Shown here piece by piece: positions 16,743-24,324 of a DNA stretch of 64,000 nt. The first letter of the stretch is position 1. The number at the start of each line of letters is the position of its first letter. The DNA is from Alphaproteobacteria bacterium. Lineage in GTDB: Bacteria; Pseudomonadota; Alphaproteobacteria; RF32; CAG-239. The notes below the pieces were generated by a model, which searched no databases, was not told the origin of the DNA, and worked only from the letters and a program-made list of their open reading frames with translations. The position numbers and the translations under genes are program-made. The stretch is taken from assembly GCA_017445475.1 (NCBI GenBank), contig JAFSUB010000024.1:23912-87911 (forward strand), given 5' to 3'.

Positions 16743-17397
16743 CTTCTTTTTCCCATTTTGAAGGTTGCGGGAATAACTCTTTTAATTCTTTTAGCGCATC
16801 ATCTTGAAGCCAGCTTCTTGATGACCAACACTTTGTCGTGCCGCCTTTGAACTCATCGCCTTTGTTGTCGTTGACCTTTCGTGCGCCTTTGACATATAAG
16901 TTTCCGTATAAACACCGCGCCGAAACAGGCGTTTTATAAAACTTCTCTAATTCTAGGTATTTTTTTCCCTCAATTCTAATCGGGCAATGAACGCCAAAGT
17001 GCTTTGTCGGCTTTCCTATGCTCTCTAAAACCTTTCGCGTATTTGCCACAACCGAACCGTATTTTTGCGTGCTGTCTTGAGGTATTTCGCCCCTGTGGTA
17101 AAACGGATAAGTTTTAGCATCAAACTCATCCGTCATAAAAAAGTCATCGTTCATCAGCAAGAACTCGTCAGAGATTCCGGCTTTAATGGCGGTTTTTGTC
17201 TTTTCAAAGGCGTTTTTCCACCACTCGAACTTATCCTCAACCCAAATATACTCGACATTTTTAATAAATTCCGGCTTGTTGCCCACTAAAAAAACACGGT
17301 CAATATTTTTACCGTGTTTCTCTAGTGATCTTAAACTCAAACGAAGCTCAATGTTTTGCCTCATCGATCCAGCACCGATGTAATATAAAACATCCAT
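16735..17397 (-). CDS. Stealth-like (CR2-type) sugar phosphotransferase-related protein
   Basis: A 220-residue protein that resembles the conserved region 2 of Stealth proteins, which transfer hexose-1-phosphate in capsular polysaccharide synthesis. Seen are ELRLSLRSLEKHGKNIDRVF, VEYIWVEDKFEWWKNAFE, and the family hallmark ISDEFLLMNDDFFM with the metal-binding NDD. A later GVHCPIRI and NDNKGDEFKGG are compatible with later conserved regions. The usual CR1 (ITWVDG) is absent, so the protein is shorter than bacterial Stealth proteins. It lies between portal and scaffold genes, overlapping the portal stop. Confidence 0.7.
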   Translation of the reverse strand: MDVLYYIGAGSMRQNIELRLSLRSLEKHGKNIDRVFLVGNKPEFIKNVEYIWVEDKFEWWKNAFEKTKTAIKAGISDEFLLMNDDFFMTDEFDAKTYPFYHRGEIPQDSTQKYGSVVANTRKVLESIGKPTKHFGVHCPIRIEGKKYLELEKFYKTPVSARCLYGNLYVKGARKVNDNKGDEFKGGTTKCWSSRSWLQDDALKELKELFPQPSKWEKEDV

Positions 17398-19283
17398 TAA
17401 AACGCCCCTACAAATCCGGTTGTGATGTTCTCATTCGTCTGCCCCTGCCGAGCAAGTTCTTCTTTTTTCAAAGCAAACTGCATCTCGGCTTCTTTGTTTG
17501 CCATCATAACCTTGTTGTCCTCAATCTGCTTTTTGAGTTGAACTTCCTGCTCTTTAATGGCATTTGCCTCTTGCTTGACTTGAAACTCATTTGCGTTCTT
17601 AACTTGGTCGGCCTGCGCTCTCATCATATCGGCTTGAGCTCTAACCATATCCGGATTTTCTTCCACATCGCTTGGCTGTGCAAGCTCGGCCTCAATTCTT
17701 TGGAATGTTTCATCAATCGCTGCCGTAAATTGTCTTGTGTTCGGTAAAGTCACCACAACGCTTTCAATCATTTGTTTATACAAACCGAGCAACGCCGGTT
17801 GTGCAGAAATAACCTGAAAAGCCGAAGTTACCATTTCGTGAATGGTCTTAACCGCACTTAATGTCTGTTCGGCTTCTTCACTTTGAACAAATGAAGTGTC
17901 CGTTTCAATTCCTAAAACAAGGTTCCTTAATTTGTCCTGTTTTAAGAGTGCCACTGCCGCCTTTAAAACTTCCGGTGCGGTGTCGGGAGCAGCATATTGT
18001 GCCAACAAATCAGGCGTGAACATCTCACAAATAATTTCAGCCTTAATTTTTAAGATGTTTGTTAAAAATCTCTGAAAATCGTTTTGCCTGTCCTGATTGC
18101 GAAGTGTGCCGAAGTTCGTCTTTTTCGTAACAGCCGTTGCCGTCTCGTTCGGGTCAGAATTGCCGCGCATAATGTCAGAAACGCCGGTTATTTCATAAAT
18201 GGCGCTAATAAGCTGTGCCCTGCGTTCTGCTAAAGCCTGCAACGCTTCGATATACTGCCCAATCGGCATAAAACCGACAAAGCCGTCAATACCGCCCTTT
18301 TCGCGTATCTTTTGAAAGTCCGAAACCTGAATTAAGGTCACATCCTTTGAAAGCAGGTTTGCAAGTTCGGGGAAACTTCCGTCATAAGCACCTGAAACCT
18401 TTAGGGCTTGCATCGTGAGCTTCATTCTCGCATTAACGCCGTCAAGCTCATCTAGCTGGCACTTAATCTCGGAATAATCCGGAACCGGAATCAACCCCTT
18501 ATTTGCCAATGTCGCAAAAACAGGCTTTGCAAACGGGTAAAATCCGTCGATCTTCAAAACATCTTCATCAACCCTTAAAAACTCGTCTTTGACTTCGGGT
18601 GAAATATATAAAATGCGCCCGTCTTTCTTATCCCATACGCGCCAAACAACCGCTTCGTCCTCAAGTTCTTTTTCATCGCCTTTGGATAGGATTCTGTCGG
18701 CAAATTCTTCGCCAAACTGGTCGATAACCTCGCGCTTTGTCATCTTGATTTCTTGACCAACCCAAGCGCAATCTTCCCATACGTCAACGTTTTGCGTATC
18801 AAAAATAAGCTTTTCAGGGTTTATGTAAGTCGTTTCAACCTTTGCGCTGTCTAAAACATCGGCCTCAACGATAATGGTGTTGCCCATTTCATCAACGCTC
18901 ACCGTTTCCACCGTCTTAAAGGTCGGCACATACTTTTCATAAGTCAACCCCAAACCTGAAAGCAAATAGTCATTTCGTGCATATTTAATTACGCCGTCAA
19001 AGTCTTGGCTTTCCAAATTCGCACAAAGTGCTTTCTCTAAAATATGGCAAGCAGCATCTTCAACGGGGTTTGCAACCTTTGACTTTCTTTCAACATACGG
19101 AACGGGTGCCTTAAAATAAATAAAAGGCTTTAATGTCTCAATAGAAGACCAAAATATGTTTTGCTTGTTAGACTTCTTCTCATTAAGGTAATAATCCCGA
19201 ATATCTTTAATAAGATCGTGGTATTTTTGCCACTCTTTCTCTGATTTCGAAATCTTATTTAGCCACTTTGAAACTTCACTCAT
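17397..19283 (-). CDS. Phage portal protein
   Basis: A 628-residue protein of the size of P22-like portals. The start EVSKWLNKISKSEKEWQKYH and the core motifs QNIFWSSIETLKPFIYFKAP and DEDVLKIDGFYPFAKPVFAT fit this class. Later come ALAERRAQLISAIYEITG and the SDIMRGNSDPNETATAVTKK motif, a portal signature. A long Gln/Lys-rich coiled coil (about 540-610) probably forms the barrel end. The ATG at 19283 overlaps the GroES-like stop. The dodecameric portal is the gate for DNA packaging. Confidence 0.85.
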   Translation of the reverse strand: MSEVSKWLNKISKSEKEWQKYHDLIKDIRDYYLNEKKSNKQNIFWSSIETLKPFIYFKAPVPYVERKSKVANPVEDAACHILEKALCANLESQDFDGVIKYARNDYLLSGLGLTYEKYVPTFKTVETVSVDEMGNTIIVEADVLDSAKVETTYINPEKLIFDTQNVDVWEDCAWVGQEIKMTKREVIDQFGEEFADRILSKGDEKELEDEAVVWRVWDKKDGRILYISPEVKDEFLRVDEDVLKIDGFYPFAKPVFATLANKGLIPVPDYSEIKCQLDELDGVNARMKLTMQALKVSGAYDGSFPELANLLSKDVTLIQVSDFQKIREKGGIDGFVGFMPIGQYIEALQALAERRAQLISAIYEITGVSDIMRGNSDPNETATAVTKKTNFGTLRNQDRQNDFQRFLTNILKIKAEIICEMFTPDLLAQYAAPDTAPEVLKAAVALLKQDKLRNLVLGIETDTSFVQSEEAEQTLSAVKTIHEMVTSAFQVISAQPALLGLYKQMIESVVVTLPNTRQFTAAIDETFQRIEAELAQPSDVEENPDMVRAQADMMRAQADQVKNANEFQVKQEANAIKEQEVQLKKQIEDNKVMMANKEAEMQFALKKEELARQGQTNENITTGFVGAF

Positions 19284-19512
19284 CTTCAATTTTTCCTAAA
19301 AGGTAACTCTCTCTGACGGCAACCAAACCGTCAAGCGCAGGTAAATCCGCCCAGTCATAAAAAATCACATGGTCGCCAACCGATACGGCTTTCACATCTT
19401 CGCCAACCGATTGAACGATACCGCTTTTTGTTCTTTCGGTGCTTTCAATAATAATTGCACCGGCTTTTTTCTCGTCAGGTTTAATAAAAACCCTGTCCAT
19501 AATCGCTTTCAT
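19276..19512 (-). CDS. GroES-like (cpn10) phage co-chaperonin
   Basis: A 78-residue protein of the cpn10 fold: MKAIMDRVFIKPDEKKAGAI matches the GroES N-terminus, then TKSGIVQSVGEDVKAVSVGD, HVIFYDWADLPALDG and a C-terminal SYLLGKIEDE. The mobile loop region is replaced by a short IIESTERTKSG, and total length is some 20 residues below bacterial GroES. It would cap GroEL, perhaps to fold capsid or other virion proteins, as T4 gp31 does. The ATG overlaps the TerL stop as TAATG. Confidence 0.75.
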   Translation of the reverse strand: MKAIMDRVFIKPDEKKAGAIIIESTERTKSGIVQSVGEDVKAVSVGDHVIFYDWADLPALDGLVAVRESYLLGKIEDE

Positions 19513-20825
19513 TACCAACTTGTCTCCATGGTTGTTTTGAATAAACTCTCGATTGTATTGTTTTCAATGCCGACCATCTTTGTTTTGCCGTCATCATAAA
19601 CCGGCTCGGCAAATGTCAGCACAAACGCATCTGCCTTGTCAGGCGACCGACCGATTCGCTCTTTAACTTTGTCTTTGCTCTCAAGCTGCAACCTGCCTTT
19701 GTTGTCATACGCCTTTGAAACGCTGCAAAGGTCATCTAACAATTCGTCATTATCGACCAGCTGAACAGGCGCATCCGATTTAAGCCACTCATTTGCAAGC
19801 GCCCACATTTCCGCACGCTTGTTAAAATACCTATCGTCGTTGATGGCCCTGCCGCCGAAGTTCACGCCACGAACGCACTTAAAACCTCTGTCTTTTAAGA
19901 TGTCATAAACACCGGCTCCGTTGTTTCCCAAATCTAAAAACACTCGTGCCGGTTTAAGCTCTTGAATAACATTTGTTATCTTGTTTGCGACCTCAACCGT
20001 GCTTAATTTTTCAAGTTCTTCTATTTTGAAGCACCAACGCCCGCGCCGATAACATAAAACCGTCTTGTCATCACCAAAGCGGGCAATATCAACACCAACA
20101 ATTAAAGGTGATGTCGTATGCCCTATTTTATATTCTTGCGCTTTCCTAACATCCTTTGCGTTAATTAACTTGTTTGAGCCTTGAGCCACCGGCGCACCAA
20201 GCCAAATATGATCATAATCTTCCGGTGATGTCTCTTTGCACTTCTCTGCAAGATATTTCATCTCTTCAGGACAGTGCGGATTGTCATAATAGTTAACCTT
20301 GCAAACAAACGTTCTTTCGTCAGGATTTGCCGCAACAGCCTTCCAAATCGGATCGTTTTCTTCTTCACGGTTCATCGAAACCCATATCTCGCTGTTCGGC
20401 TTTCTGATTGTCGGGTTTAAGATGTCCCAGCTTGCTTTTCTAATAGATTGTCCTTCTTCTATCCAAACAACATCGACACCTTCTAAAGACTTAATCTTTT
20501 GCGCATCTTGATCGCGCAATCCCTTAAAGATAAACGTTGAGCCGGTGACAATGTTTTCAATTCGGTCATCAAAAAACTTAAAGTCATCAAAGCCATAAAA
20601 ACTTGCCCTGTCTTTTAAGAGCTGATAAACAGAATCTTTGATTGATTCCTGTATTTCACGCACGCAGGCAATTCTGCAGGTTGACATCCTTGCTTTTATA
20701 AGCAAACTATCCGCAAAGGCGTAACTCTTACCACCGGCACGACCGCCCCAATAGACCTTATATCTGAAATGTTCAGTTAGCAGAGGTTTGAACTTTGTCG
20801 GTATCGTAACCTTCACTCGTTCCAT
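19512..20825 (-). CDS. Terminase large subunit (Terminase_3/PBSX-type)
   Basis: A 437-residue packaging motor and nuclease. Walker A is WGGRAGGKSYA (about 26-36), Walker B is VDVVWIEEGQS (about 120-130), and VSMNREEEND contains the coupling motif. The C-terminal nuclease has GVDIARFGDDKT, FLDLGNNGAGVYDIL and RSPDKADAFVLTF with the acidic metal-binding residues. The start at 20825 is chosen because GGAG lies eight bases upstream; the gene overlaps terS by about 50 bases. It cuts and translocates DNA through the portal. Confidence 0.9.
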   Translation of the reverse strand: MERVKVTIPTKFKPLLTEHFRYKVYWGGRAGGKSYAFADSLLIKARMSTCRIACVREIQESIKDSVYQLLKDRASFYGFDDFKFFDDRIENIVTGSTFIFKGLRDQDAQKIKSLEGVDVVWIEEGQSIRKASWDILNPTIRKPNSEIWVSMNREEENDPIWKAVAANPDERTFVCKVNYYDNPHCPEEMKYLAEKCKETSPEDYDHIWLGAPVAQGSNKLINAKDVRKAQEYKIGHTTSPLIVGVDIARFGDDKTVLCYRRGRWCFKIEELEKLSTVEVANKITNVIQELKPARVFLDLGNNGAGVYDILKDRGFKCVRGVNFGGRAINDDRYFNKRAEMWALANEWLKSDAPVQLVDNDELLDDLCSVSKAYDNKGRLQLESKDKVKERIGRSPDKADAFVLTFAEPVYDDGKTKMVGIENNTIESLFKTTMETSW

Positions 20826-21177
20826 CGTTGAACTCCACAAATGCAGATTTAATGTTTAAGGTGTTGTCAACTTCGCTCTTGTCTTTCCAACCGAAGTTTT
20901 TAAGTGCGAAAATGTCGCCGCCGTTGCCGCGCTTAACAAGTCTTTTCTCATAAGCGTGCTGAACTCGAAGCTTTGCTTTTTTAATCGTGTCAGAATAGGC
21001 ATCTTTTTCTTCATAGTCGCAAAGTGTTTCGCGTGTTGTGTCCAAAGCAAGTGCCAACCCTGTAATTGTAATCGGCTCGCTTTCTTCGTCGCAGCTGTAA
21101 AAATAATCATCAATCTTTTTTTGAAGTTCTTCAACCGTTTTAAACTTTAACGGCTTACAAAATTTATTATTACTCAT
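20773..21177 (-). CDS. Terminase small subunit (gp3-like)
   Basis: A 134-residue protein. The order of an N-terminal helix (TVEELQKKIDDYFYSC), then TITGLALALDTTRETLCDYE, a helix-turn-helix, then KAKLRVQHAYEKRLVKRGN and GGDIFALKNFGWKDK is typical of small-terminase DNA-packaging proteins. It recognises the pac or cos site and recruits TerL. The ATG at 21177 overlaps the stop of the small upstream gene. Confidence 0.85.
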   Translation of the reverse strand: MSNNKFCKPLKFKTVEELQKKIDDYFYSCDEESEPITITGLALALDTTRETLCDYEEKDAYSDTIKKAKLRVQHAYEKRLVKRGNGGDIFALKNFGWKDKSEVDNTLNIKSAFVEFNDGTSEGYDTDKVQTSAN

Positions 21178-21377
21178 CACATACTTTCCTTTCGGTGAAG
21201 ATGTTGTTTCTTAAAAATCTTTTTCCAACGTTCTGCTGGTATATCCGAGAAACCGATGCTCTTTCTGTCGGATGTCGTCAGGTCTTTTTGTTCAAATCCC
21301 TCATCAATAGGCTCGTAATCATCCGGCACAATCTTGAACGTTGTCTTATTTCCATGTTTTATCTCAATCGTTTTCAT
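21177..21377 (-). CDS. Small phage protein, unknown
   Basis: A 66-residue charged protein (KTIEIKHGNKTTFKIVPDDY, ending with KIFKKQHLHRKESM). It overlaps the sialyltransferase-like gene by about 14 bases at its start and touches the terS start. No family is recognised. Gene order is the only hint that it belongs to the packaging or glycan genes. Confidence 0.5.
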   Translation of the reverse strand: MKTIEIKHGNKTTFKIVPDDYEPIDEGFEQKDLTTSDRKSIGFSDIPAERWKKIFKKQHLHRKESM

Positions 21378-21966
21378 GGATTGTTAAAACCCCTCTTTTT
21401 TGCAAATCGAGCATAATCTCTTTTTCTTTGGCGTAGTCGTGCTTTGTTTGATAACCGGCCGGATTGTAAAATGTCGGTGTCTTTTCAAAATCAAATCCGT
21501 AAAGGTCAATTTTTGAAGCACCGGCAGTCATACACAAATCAACAGCTAAAAATCCGCTCGAAGGCTGCGATTCTAAAACAACCCTAAAAACCCTGCGCCT
21601 GCCGTCACAAATCGTCAGTTCGCCCGTCTTTGTCTTTTTAGAGCGGTTAACATAAAACTTTGCCTTATAACTTGCTTTTTCATCTAAACTTAATTCGCAA
21701 GCAAGAAGCACAATATCTGTTTTTGAGCCTTGTCTTTCGGTTTGAGTGATAAAGCCTCTGTTAAACCGTATCACAACATCGTGTCCGTCAATCTCGGCTC
21801 CAAATTTGTGGTCGAACAAGCTCTTGGCGTTTCCGACAATAGCAACAGACTTTCCTTTGATGAATTCTTTGACAGGCTTTATTTCATCGTATAGCATATT
21901 CATTTCATCTTTCAGGTGGCGGGGTTTTGCCTTTAACTTCAAGAAAGGAGACTCGAAATATTTCAT
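21364..21966 (-). CDS. GT29 sialyltransferase-like glycosyltransferase
   Basis: A 200-residue protein that shows both sialyl motifs of glycosyltransferase family 29: L-like GKSVAIVGNAKSLFDHK followed by DGHDVVIRFNRGF, and S-like SSGFLAVDLCMTAGASKIDL, YGFDF. A conserved His follows in YQTKHDYAKEKE (motif VS-like). Eukaryotic GT29 enzymes transfer sialic acid from CMP-sialic acid; phage and bacterial members exist with unknown donors. It is the first gene after the late promoter and precedes terS. Substrate is not predictable, and modification of virion or host glycans is inferred. Confidence 0.75.
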   Translation of the reverse strand: MKYFESPFLKLKAKPRHLKDEMNMLYDEIKPVKEFIKGKSVAIVGNAKSLFDHKFGAEIDGHDVVIRFNRGFITQTERQGSKTDIVLLACELSLDEKASYKAKFYVNRSKKTKTGELTICDGRRRVFRVVLESQPSSGFLAVDLCMTAGASKIDLYGFDFEKTPTFYNPAGYQTKHDYAKEKEIMLDLQKRGVLTIHEND

Positions 21967-21989
21967 GAAAAAACTTTTTTACCCCGCCA

Positions 21990-22017
21990 TAAAAAAAAGC
22001 CTCCGGAGTAGGAGGCT
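21990..22017 (-). terminator. Rho-independent terminator before the late genes
   Basis: On the minus strand the 7-base stem AGCCTCC/GGAGGCT (21998-22004 and 22011-22017) with a 6-base loop is followed by a run of eight T. It sits between the late promoter (22074-22102) and the first late gene, so transcription of the late operon must read through it. Confidence 0.8.
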
Positions 22018-22073
22018 AACGCTATGAAAGGCAAAACACTTTTTTCAAAGTGAAATTATCCATTCTGACGAAA

Positions 22074-22102
22074 TCGTAACACAGTTTTGCAAAACTTGTC
22101 AA
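22074..22102 (-). promoter_or_regulatory. Putative late promoter (leftward)
   Basis: On the minus strand TTGACA (22102-22097) and TTACGA (22079-22074) are 17 bases apart, a good sigma-70 pair. A small palindrome, GTTTTGCAAAAC, lies in the spacer. Transcription would run left into the terminator at 21990-22017 and then the late genes. Confidence 0.6.
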
Positions 22103-22131
22103 GAAAAAAATTTCAATATATTGTATTTTTT

Positions 22132-22629
22132 TTATTTATTCTCGCAACATATTGATTTTAGCCATTTTTCAAAGTCATTTTTTGCTTTTTCGCTAATCAT
22201 TGAAACAATTTTGTGCGGATCTTGTGTTTTAGGTTCCCCCCAATAGTGGTAAAACAAAACATCTAAACTTTTGCAAATTTCCTCTTTCAAAACCTCAATA
22301 CTGTGCCGATAATTTTTGTTTTTAGCAAGATAAACCGGCTTGTCTAAACAGACGATTTGCCACAAAACAAAGCTTTGCTCTGGATTCAAGCTTAAAACCG
22401 CTTTATTGAACCTTTCCCTTGCATCCAAAACAAAATCCGGTGTGTCTTTGTTGTTTCCCCCATCAACTCTCGGTTTTTCAAGGTTTGGTATTCTCAAATC
22501 AACAATTCCGGCCTTGTAGAAGTCGGCATAAAAACGGTTTCCTGCGTTTAATCGGTCTTGAGCAGAAATCTGACGATTGCCAAACTTTAACCAACCTTTT
22601 TGAAAGTATTTTTGCAAAAGTGTTGCCAT
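22132..22629 (-). CDS. DUF6456-domain protein, candidate late regulator
   Basis: A 165-residue protein. The pattern RLNAGNRFYADFYKAGIVDL, then VLDARERFNKAVLSLNPEQS and VLWQIVCLDKPVYLAKNK with ICKSLDVLFYHYWG at the end of the helix region is that of the DUF6456 family of alphaproteobacteria and their phages. The family's biochemistry is not settled. It is the last gene of the leftward early operon and lies just before the late promoter and terminator, the position of Q in lambdoid phages. A role in late transcription is inferred from this. Confidence 0.65.
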   Translation of the reverse strand: MATLLQKYFQKGWLKFGNRQISAQDRLNAGNRFYADFYKAGIVDLRIPNLEKPRVDGGNNKDTPDFVLDARERFNKAVLSLNPEQSFVLWQIVCLDKPVYLAKNKNYRHSIEVLKEEICKSLDVLFYHYWGEPKTQDPHKIVSMISEKAKNDFEKWLKSICCENK

Positions 22630-22631
22630 AT

Positions 22632-23003
22632 TTACACCCCGAACCTTGCTTTAACCCGCTCTTCGTTTTGCCTTATTGTCGCCTCCATGATGGCTTGTAT
22701 TCGTCTTGATTCTTCTTCCTGCTCTGGTGTCCTTACGATGATGTCATCTGCAATCTTTGTTGTTACAACCTGACGGCTATCATCCATTCTTTCCCAGTTC
22801 CGCACTGCTGCCCTCCAATCTTTCATCGGGTTTTTCCCAACTTTCCAACCCTTACACTCGTAAAAATCAAAAAACTTTTCGGCATCAACGCCATTGTTTC
22901 TTTCCAAGCAATAGGATTTGACTTCATCAACAGATGGCTTCTTAAAATTTTCAACCCCCTTATTTTTTTCTTTTTTATATATTTTTTTCTTTTTTATTAT
23001 CAT
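22632..23003 (-). pseudogene. C-terminal half of a split DUF6291 replication protein
   Basis: A 123-residue frame whose first 15 codons, all AT-rich and Lys-rich, look like a linker. Then comes FKKPSVDEVKSYCLERNNGV, DAEKFFDFYECKGWKVGKNP and MKDWRAAVRNWER, the usual C-terminal module of DUF6291 and DnaD-like phage replication proteins. It lies one base out of frame relative to the N-terminal half at 22975-23352. Removing one A from the run of seven A near 22994 would join the two. Either the gene is broken, frameshifted in expression, or the read has a homopolymer error. Confidence 0.65.
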
Positions 23004-23352
23004 TTACATTTACATTTTCATTAGGGGTTGTTTTGGGGTTGTTTTTAACAGCGTTTTTATTTCCTATCGGCGCACCGCCAAAAGCCCCATATTTAGCGCC
23101 TTTCGAGCCGTTTATATATCTCGTAAAATTGGCAATAATTTGTGGTTTTATGAGCAAAAATTGCGCAAAAGCGTTCCGATTTTGAACCAAACTTGTTTCA
23201 ATTTCGGAACAAACTTGTTCCAATTCCGTCACGTTTTCGGCACAACATAAACCCAACTTTACAACCGCATCATAAAGTTTTAATCGTGCCTTATCACCAA
23301 GCATAGATGCCGCCTGTGCAAAGCTTGAATAAAAAACAAAACTCTCTCTCAT
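22975..23352 (-). CDS. DUF6291 phage replication protein, N-terminal half
   Basis: A 125-residue frame. RESFVFYSSFAQAASMLGDK, ARLKLYDAVVKLGL and the conserved YINGSKGAKYGAFGGAPIGN followed by KNAVKNNP are typical of DUF6291 proteins, which in phages usually lie in the replication region. The Asn/Lys-rich linker runs into a stop at 22975, while the expected C-terminal module continues one frame away (22632-23003). A GGAGG ribosome site precedes the ATG at 23352. Function in replication initiation is inferred. Confidence 0.65.
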   Translation of the reverse strand: MRESFVFYSSFAQAASMLGDKARLKLYDAVVKLGLCCAENVTELEQVCSEIETSLVQNRNAFAQFLLIKPQIIANFTRYINGSKGAKYGAFGGAPIGNKNAVKNNPKTTPNENVNVNDNKKEKNI

Positions 23353-23438
23353 TTTCTAAACCTCCGCATAATTCGCCAAAACATAAAGTCGTCATACTTT
23401 CGGCAAATCCAAAGCCAAAGCTTATAAACCGTTCTCAT
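23349..23438 (-). CDS. Possible 29-residue basic peptide
   Basis: A small frame MRTVYKLWLWICRKYDDFMF and a basic end. Its start overlaps the end of the upstream small gene and its stop overlaps the DUF6291 start as ATGA. The tight fit is the only support; there is no ribosome site of note. Confidence 0.3.
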   Translation of the reverse strand: MRTVYKLWLWICRKYDDFMFWRIMRRFRK

Positions 23439-23610
23439 TGCGTAATGCCTCCGTTGTGAATCGTCTTAATTCCTTTGTGGCATTCATCCTCTCTTTTAAG
23501 TCGCCAAATGCCGCCTTTTTCAAAAGCTCGTATTCCCTTGCGTAAATCGTAACCGTCTTTAATTGCCTAACCCTTCTGATTAAGCCTTTAATCCGTTTTA
23601 ACATTGTCAT
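23422..23610 (-). CDS. Small basic phage protein, unknown
   Basis: About 62 residues from the ATG at 23610 (MTMLKRIKGLIRRVRQLKTV). A following REYELLKKAAFGDLKERMNA is helical and basic and may bind nucleic acid. It overlaps the 3' end of the VRR-NUC gene by about 20 bases. No family is recognised. Confidence 0.5.
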   Translation of the reverse strand: MTMLKRIKGLIRRVRQLKTVTIYAREYELLKKAAFGDLKERMNATKELRRFTTEALRNENGL

Positions 23611-23974
23611 TTTTAGCCTCCATAGCGTTATTGTTAAAATCAACAAAGCAATCTTCCAAGCTTCGCCATACTTTGTATTCAAAACCGTGCTTTTCGCACC
23701 AGTTCTCAAAATACTTCTGCTCTTTTGATTGCACCCCTTTTTTGCCTGCCTTCATCTCAACAAGAATCGTTCTTCCTTCAGGCGTTAAAACAATCATGTC
23801 CGGTTGGCCTTTTGTATATCCCATCTGTTTGTGAGCATTAACAAACGCAAACCGGCTTGGATGATTGATCGGCAGATATACAAGACCTGCCATCACATCA
23901 GCATCAACAACCTGACAACCTCTCATTCTCAAGTATCTGCAAACATGCGCCTGTATCGTATGCTCTTGTTTCAT
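23588..23974 (-). CDS. VRR-NUC domain endonuclease
   Basis: A 128-residue PD-(D/E)xK nuclease of the VRR-NUC type. Seen are EHTIQAHVCRYLRMRGC at the start, a Gly-rich middle, GQPDMIVLTPEGRTILVEMK with the catalytic Asp, Glu and Lys, and then GKKGVQSKEQKYFENWCE, the Q-x-x-x-Q-like helix. Such stand-alone proteins in phages resolve or nick branched DNA. It lies in the leftward early operon. Full length for the family. Confidence 0.85.
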   Translation of the reverse strand: MKQEHTIQAHVCRYLRMRGCQVVDADVMAGLVYLPINHPSRFAFVNAHKQMGYTKGQPDMIVLTPEGRTILVEMKAGKKGVQSKEQKYFENWCEKHGFEYKVWRSLEDCFVDFNNNAMEAKNDNVKTD

Positions 23975-24324
23975 GCCACACCCCTTTGCAAAATCTTTTC
24001 AAGCCTTAAAAAAAAGCTTTCTTTATCGTCTGTTGTGAAATTTTCGCAAGTGTTTAGGTTGTGGATATTAAACATTTTCTCAATACCTTTTGTTTGGTTT
24101 AAGATGTTGATTTTAATACCCTTAAAAACGTAGTCGTCTTGGCTTGATGGATATGCTGAAACCATATTCATTAAACCAGAACGAATAATCCTCGCTTTAT
24201 ATGCTTTTGAAGAAAGCATCGTTTGGCATTTTTTACAAACAAACTGCAAACCGTCTTTAGCTGACCTGTTTTTCCAAAACTCCGTTTCCGGAAATTCCTT
24301 CTTGCAGCACGAGCACCGTTTCAT
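23971..24324 (-). CDS. Small zinc-ribbon protein
   Basis: A 117-residue protein with a clear N-terminal zinc knuckle: CSCCKKEFPETEFWKNRS, followed by GLQFVCKKCQTMLSSKAYKA. Four Cys pairs spaced C-x2-C and C-x2-C point to one zinc ion. Similar N-termini are found in phage HNH or recombination-linked proteins, but no HNH catalytic residues are seen. The C-terminal half has no recognised motif. It overlaps both neighbours by four bases. Confidence 0.6.
   Translation of the reverse strand: MKRCSCCKKEFPETEFWKNRSAKDGLQFVCKKCQTMLSSKAYKARIIRSGLMNMVSAYPSSQDDYVFKGIKINILNQTKGIEKMFNIHNLNTCENFTTDDKESFFLRLEKILQRGVA

Noticed and set aside
23611..23709. A longer N-terminus for the small basic protein at 23422
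   Set aside because: It would lie wholly inside the VRR-NUC gene in another frame; the ATG at 23610 fits better.
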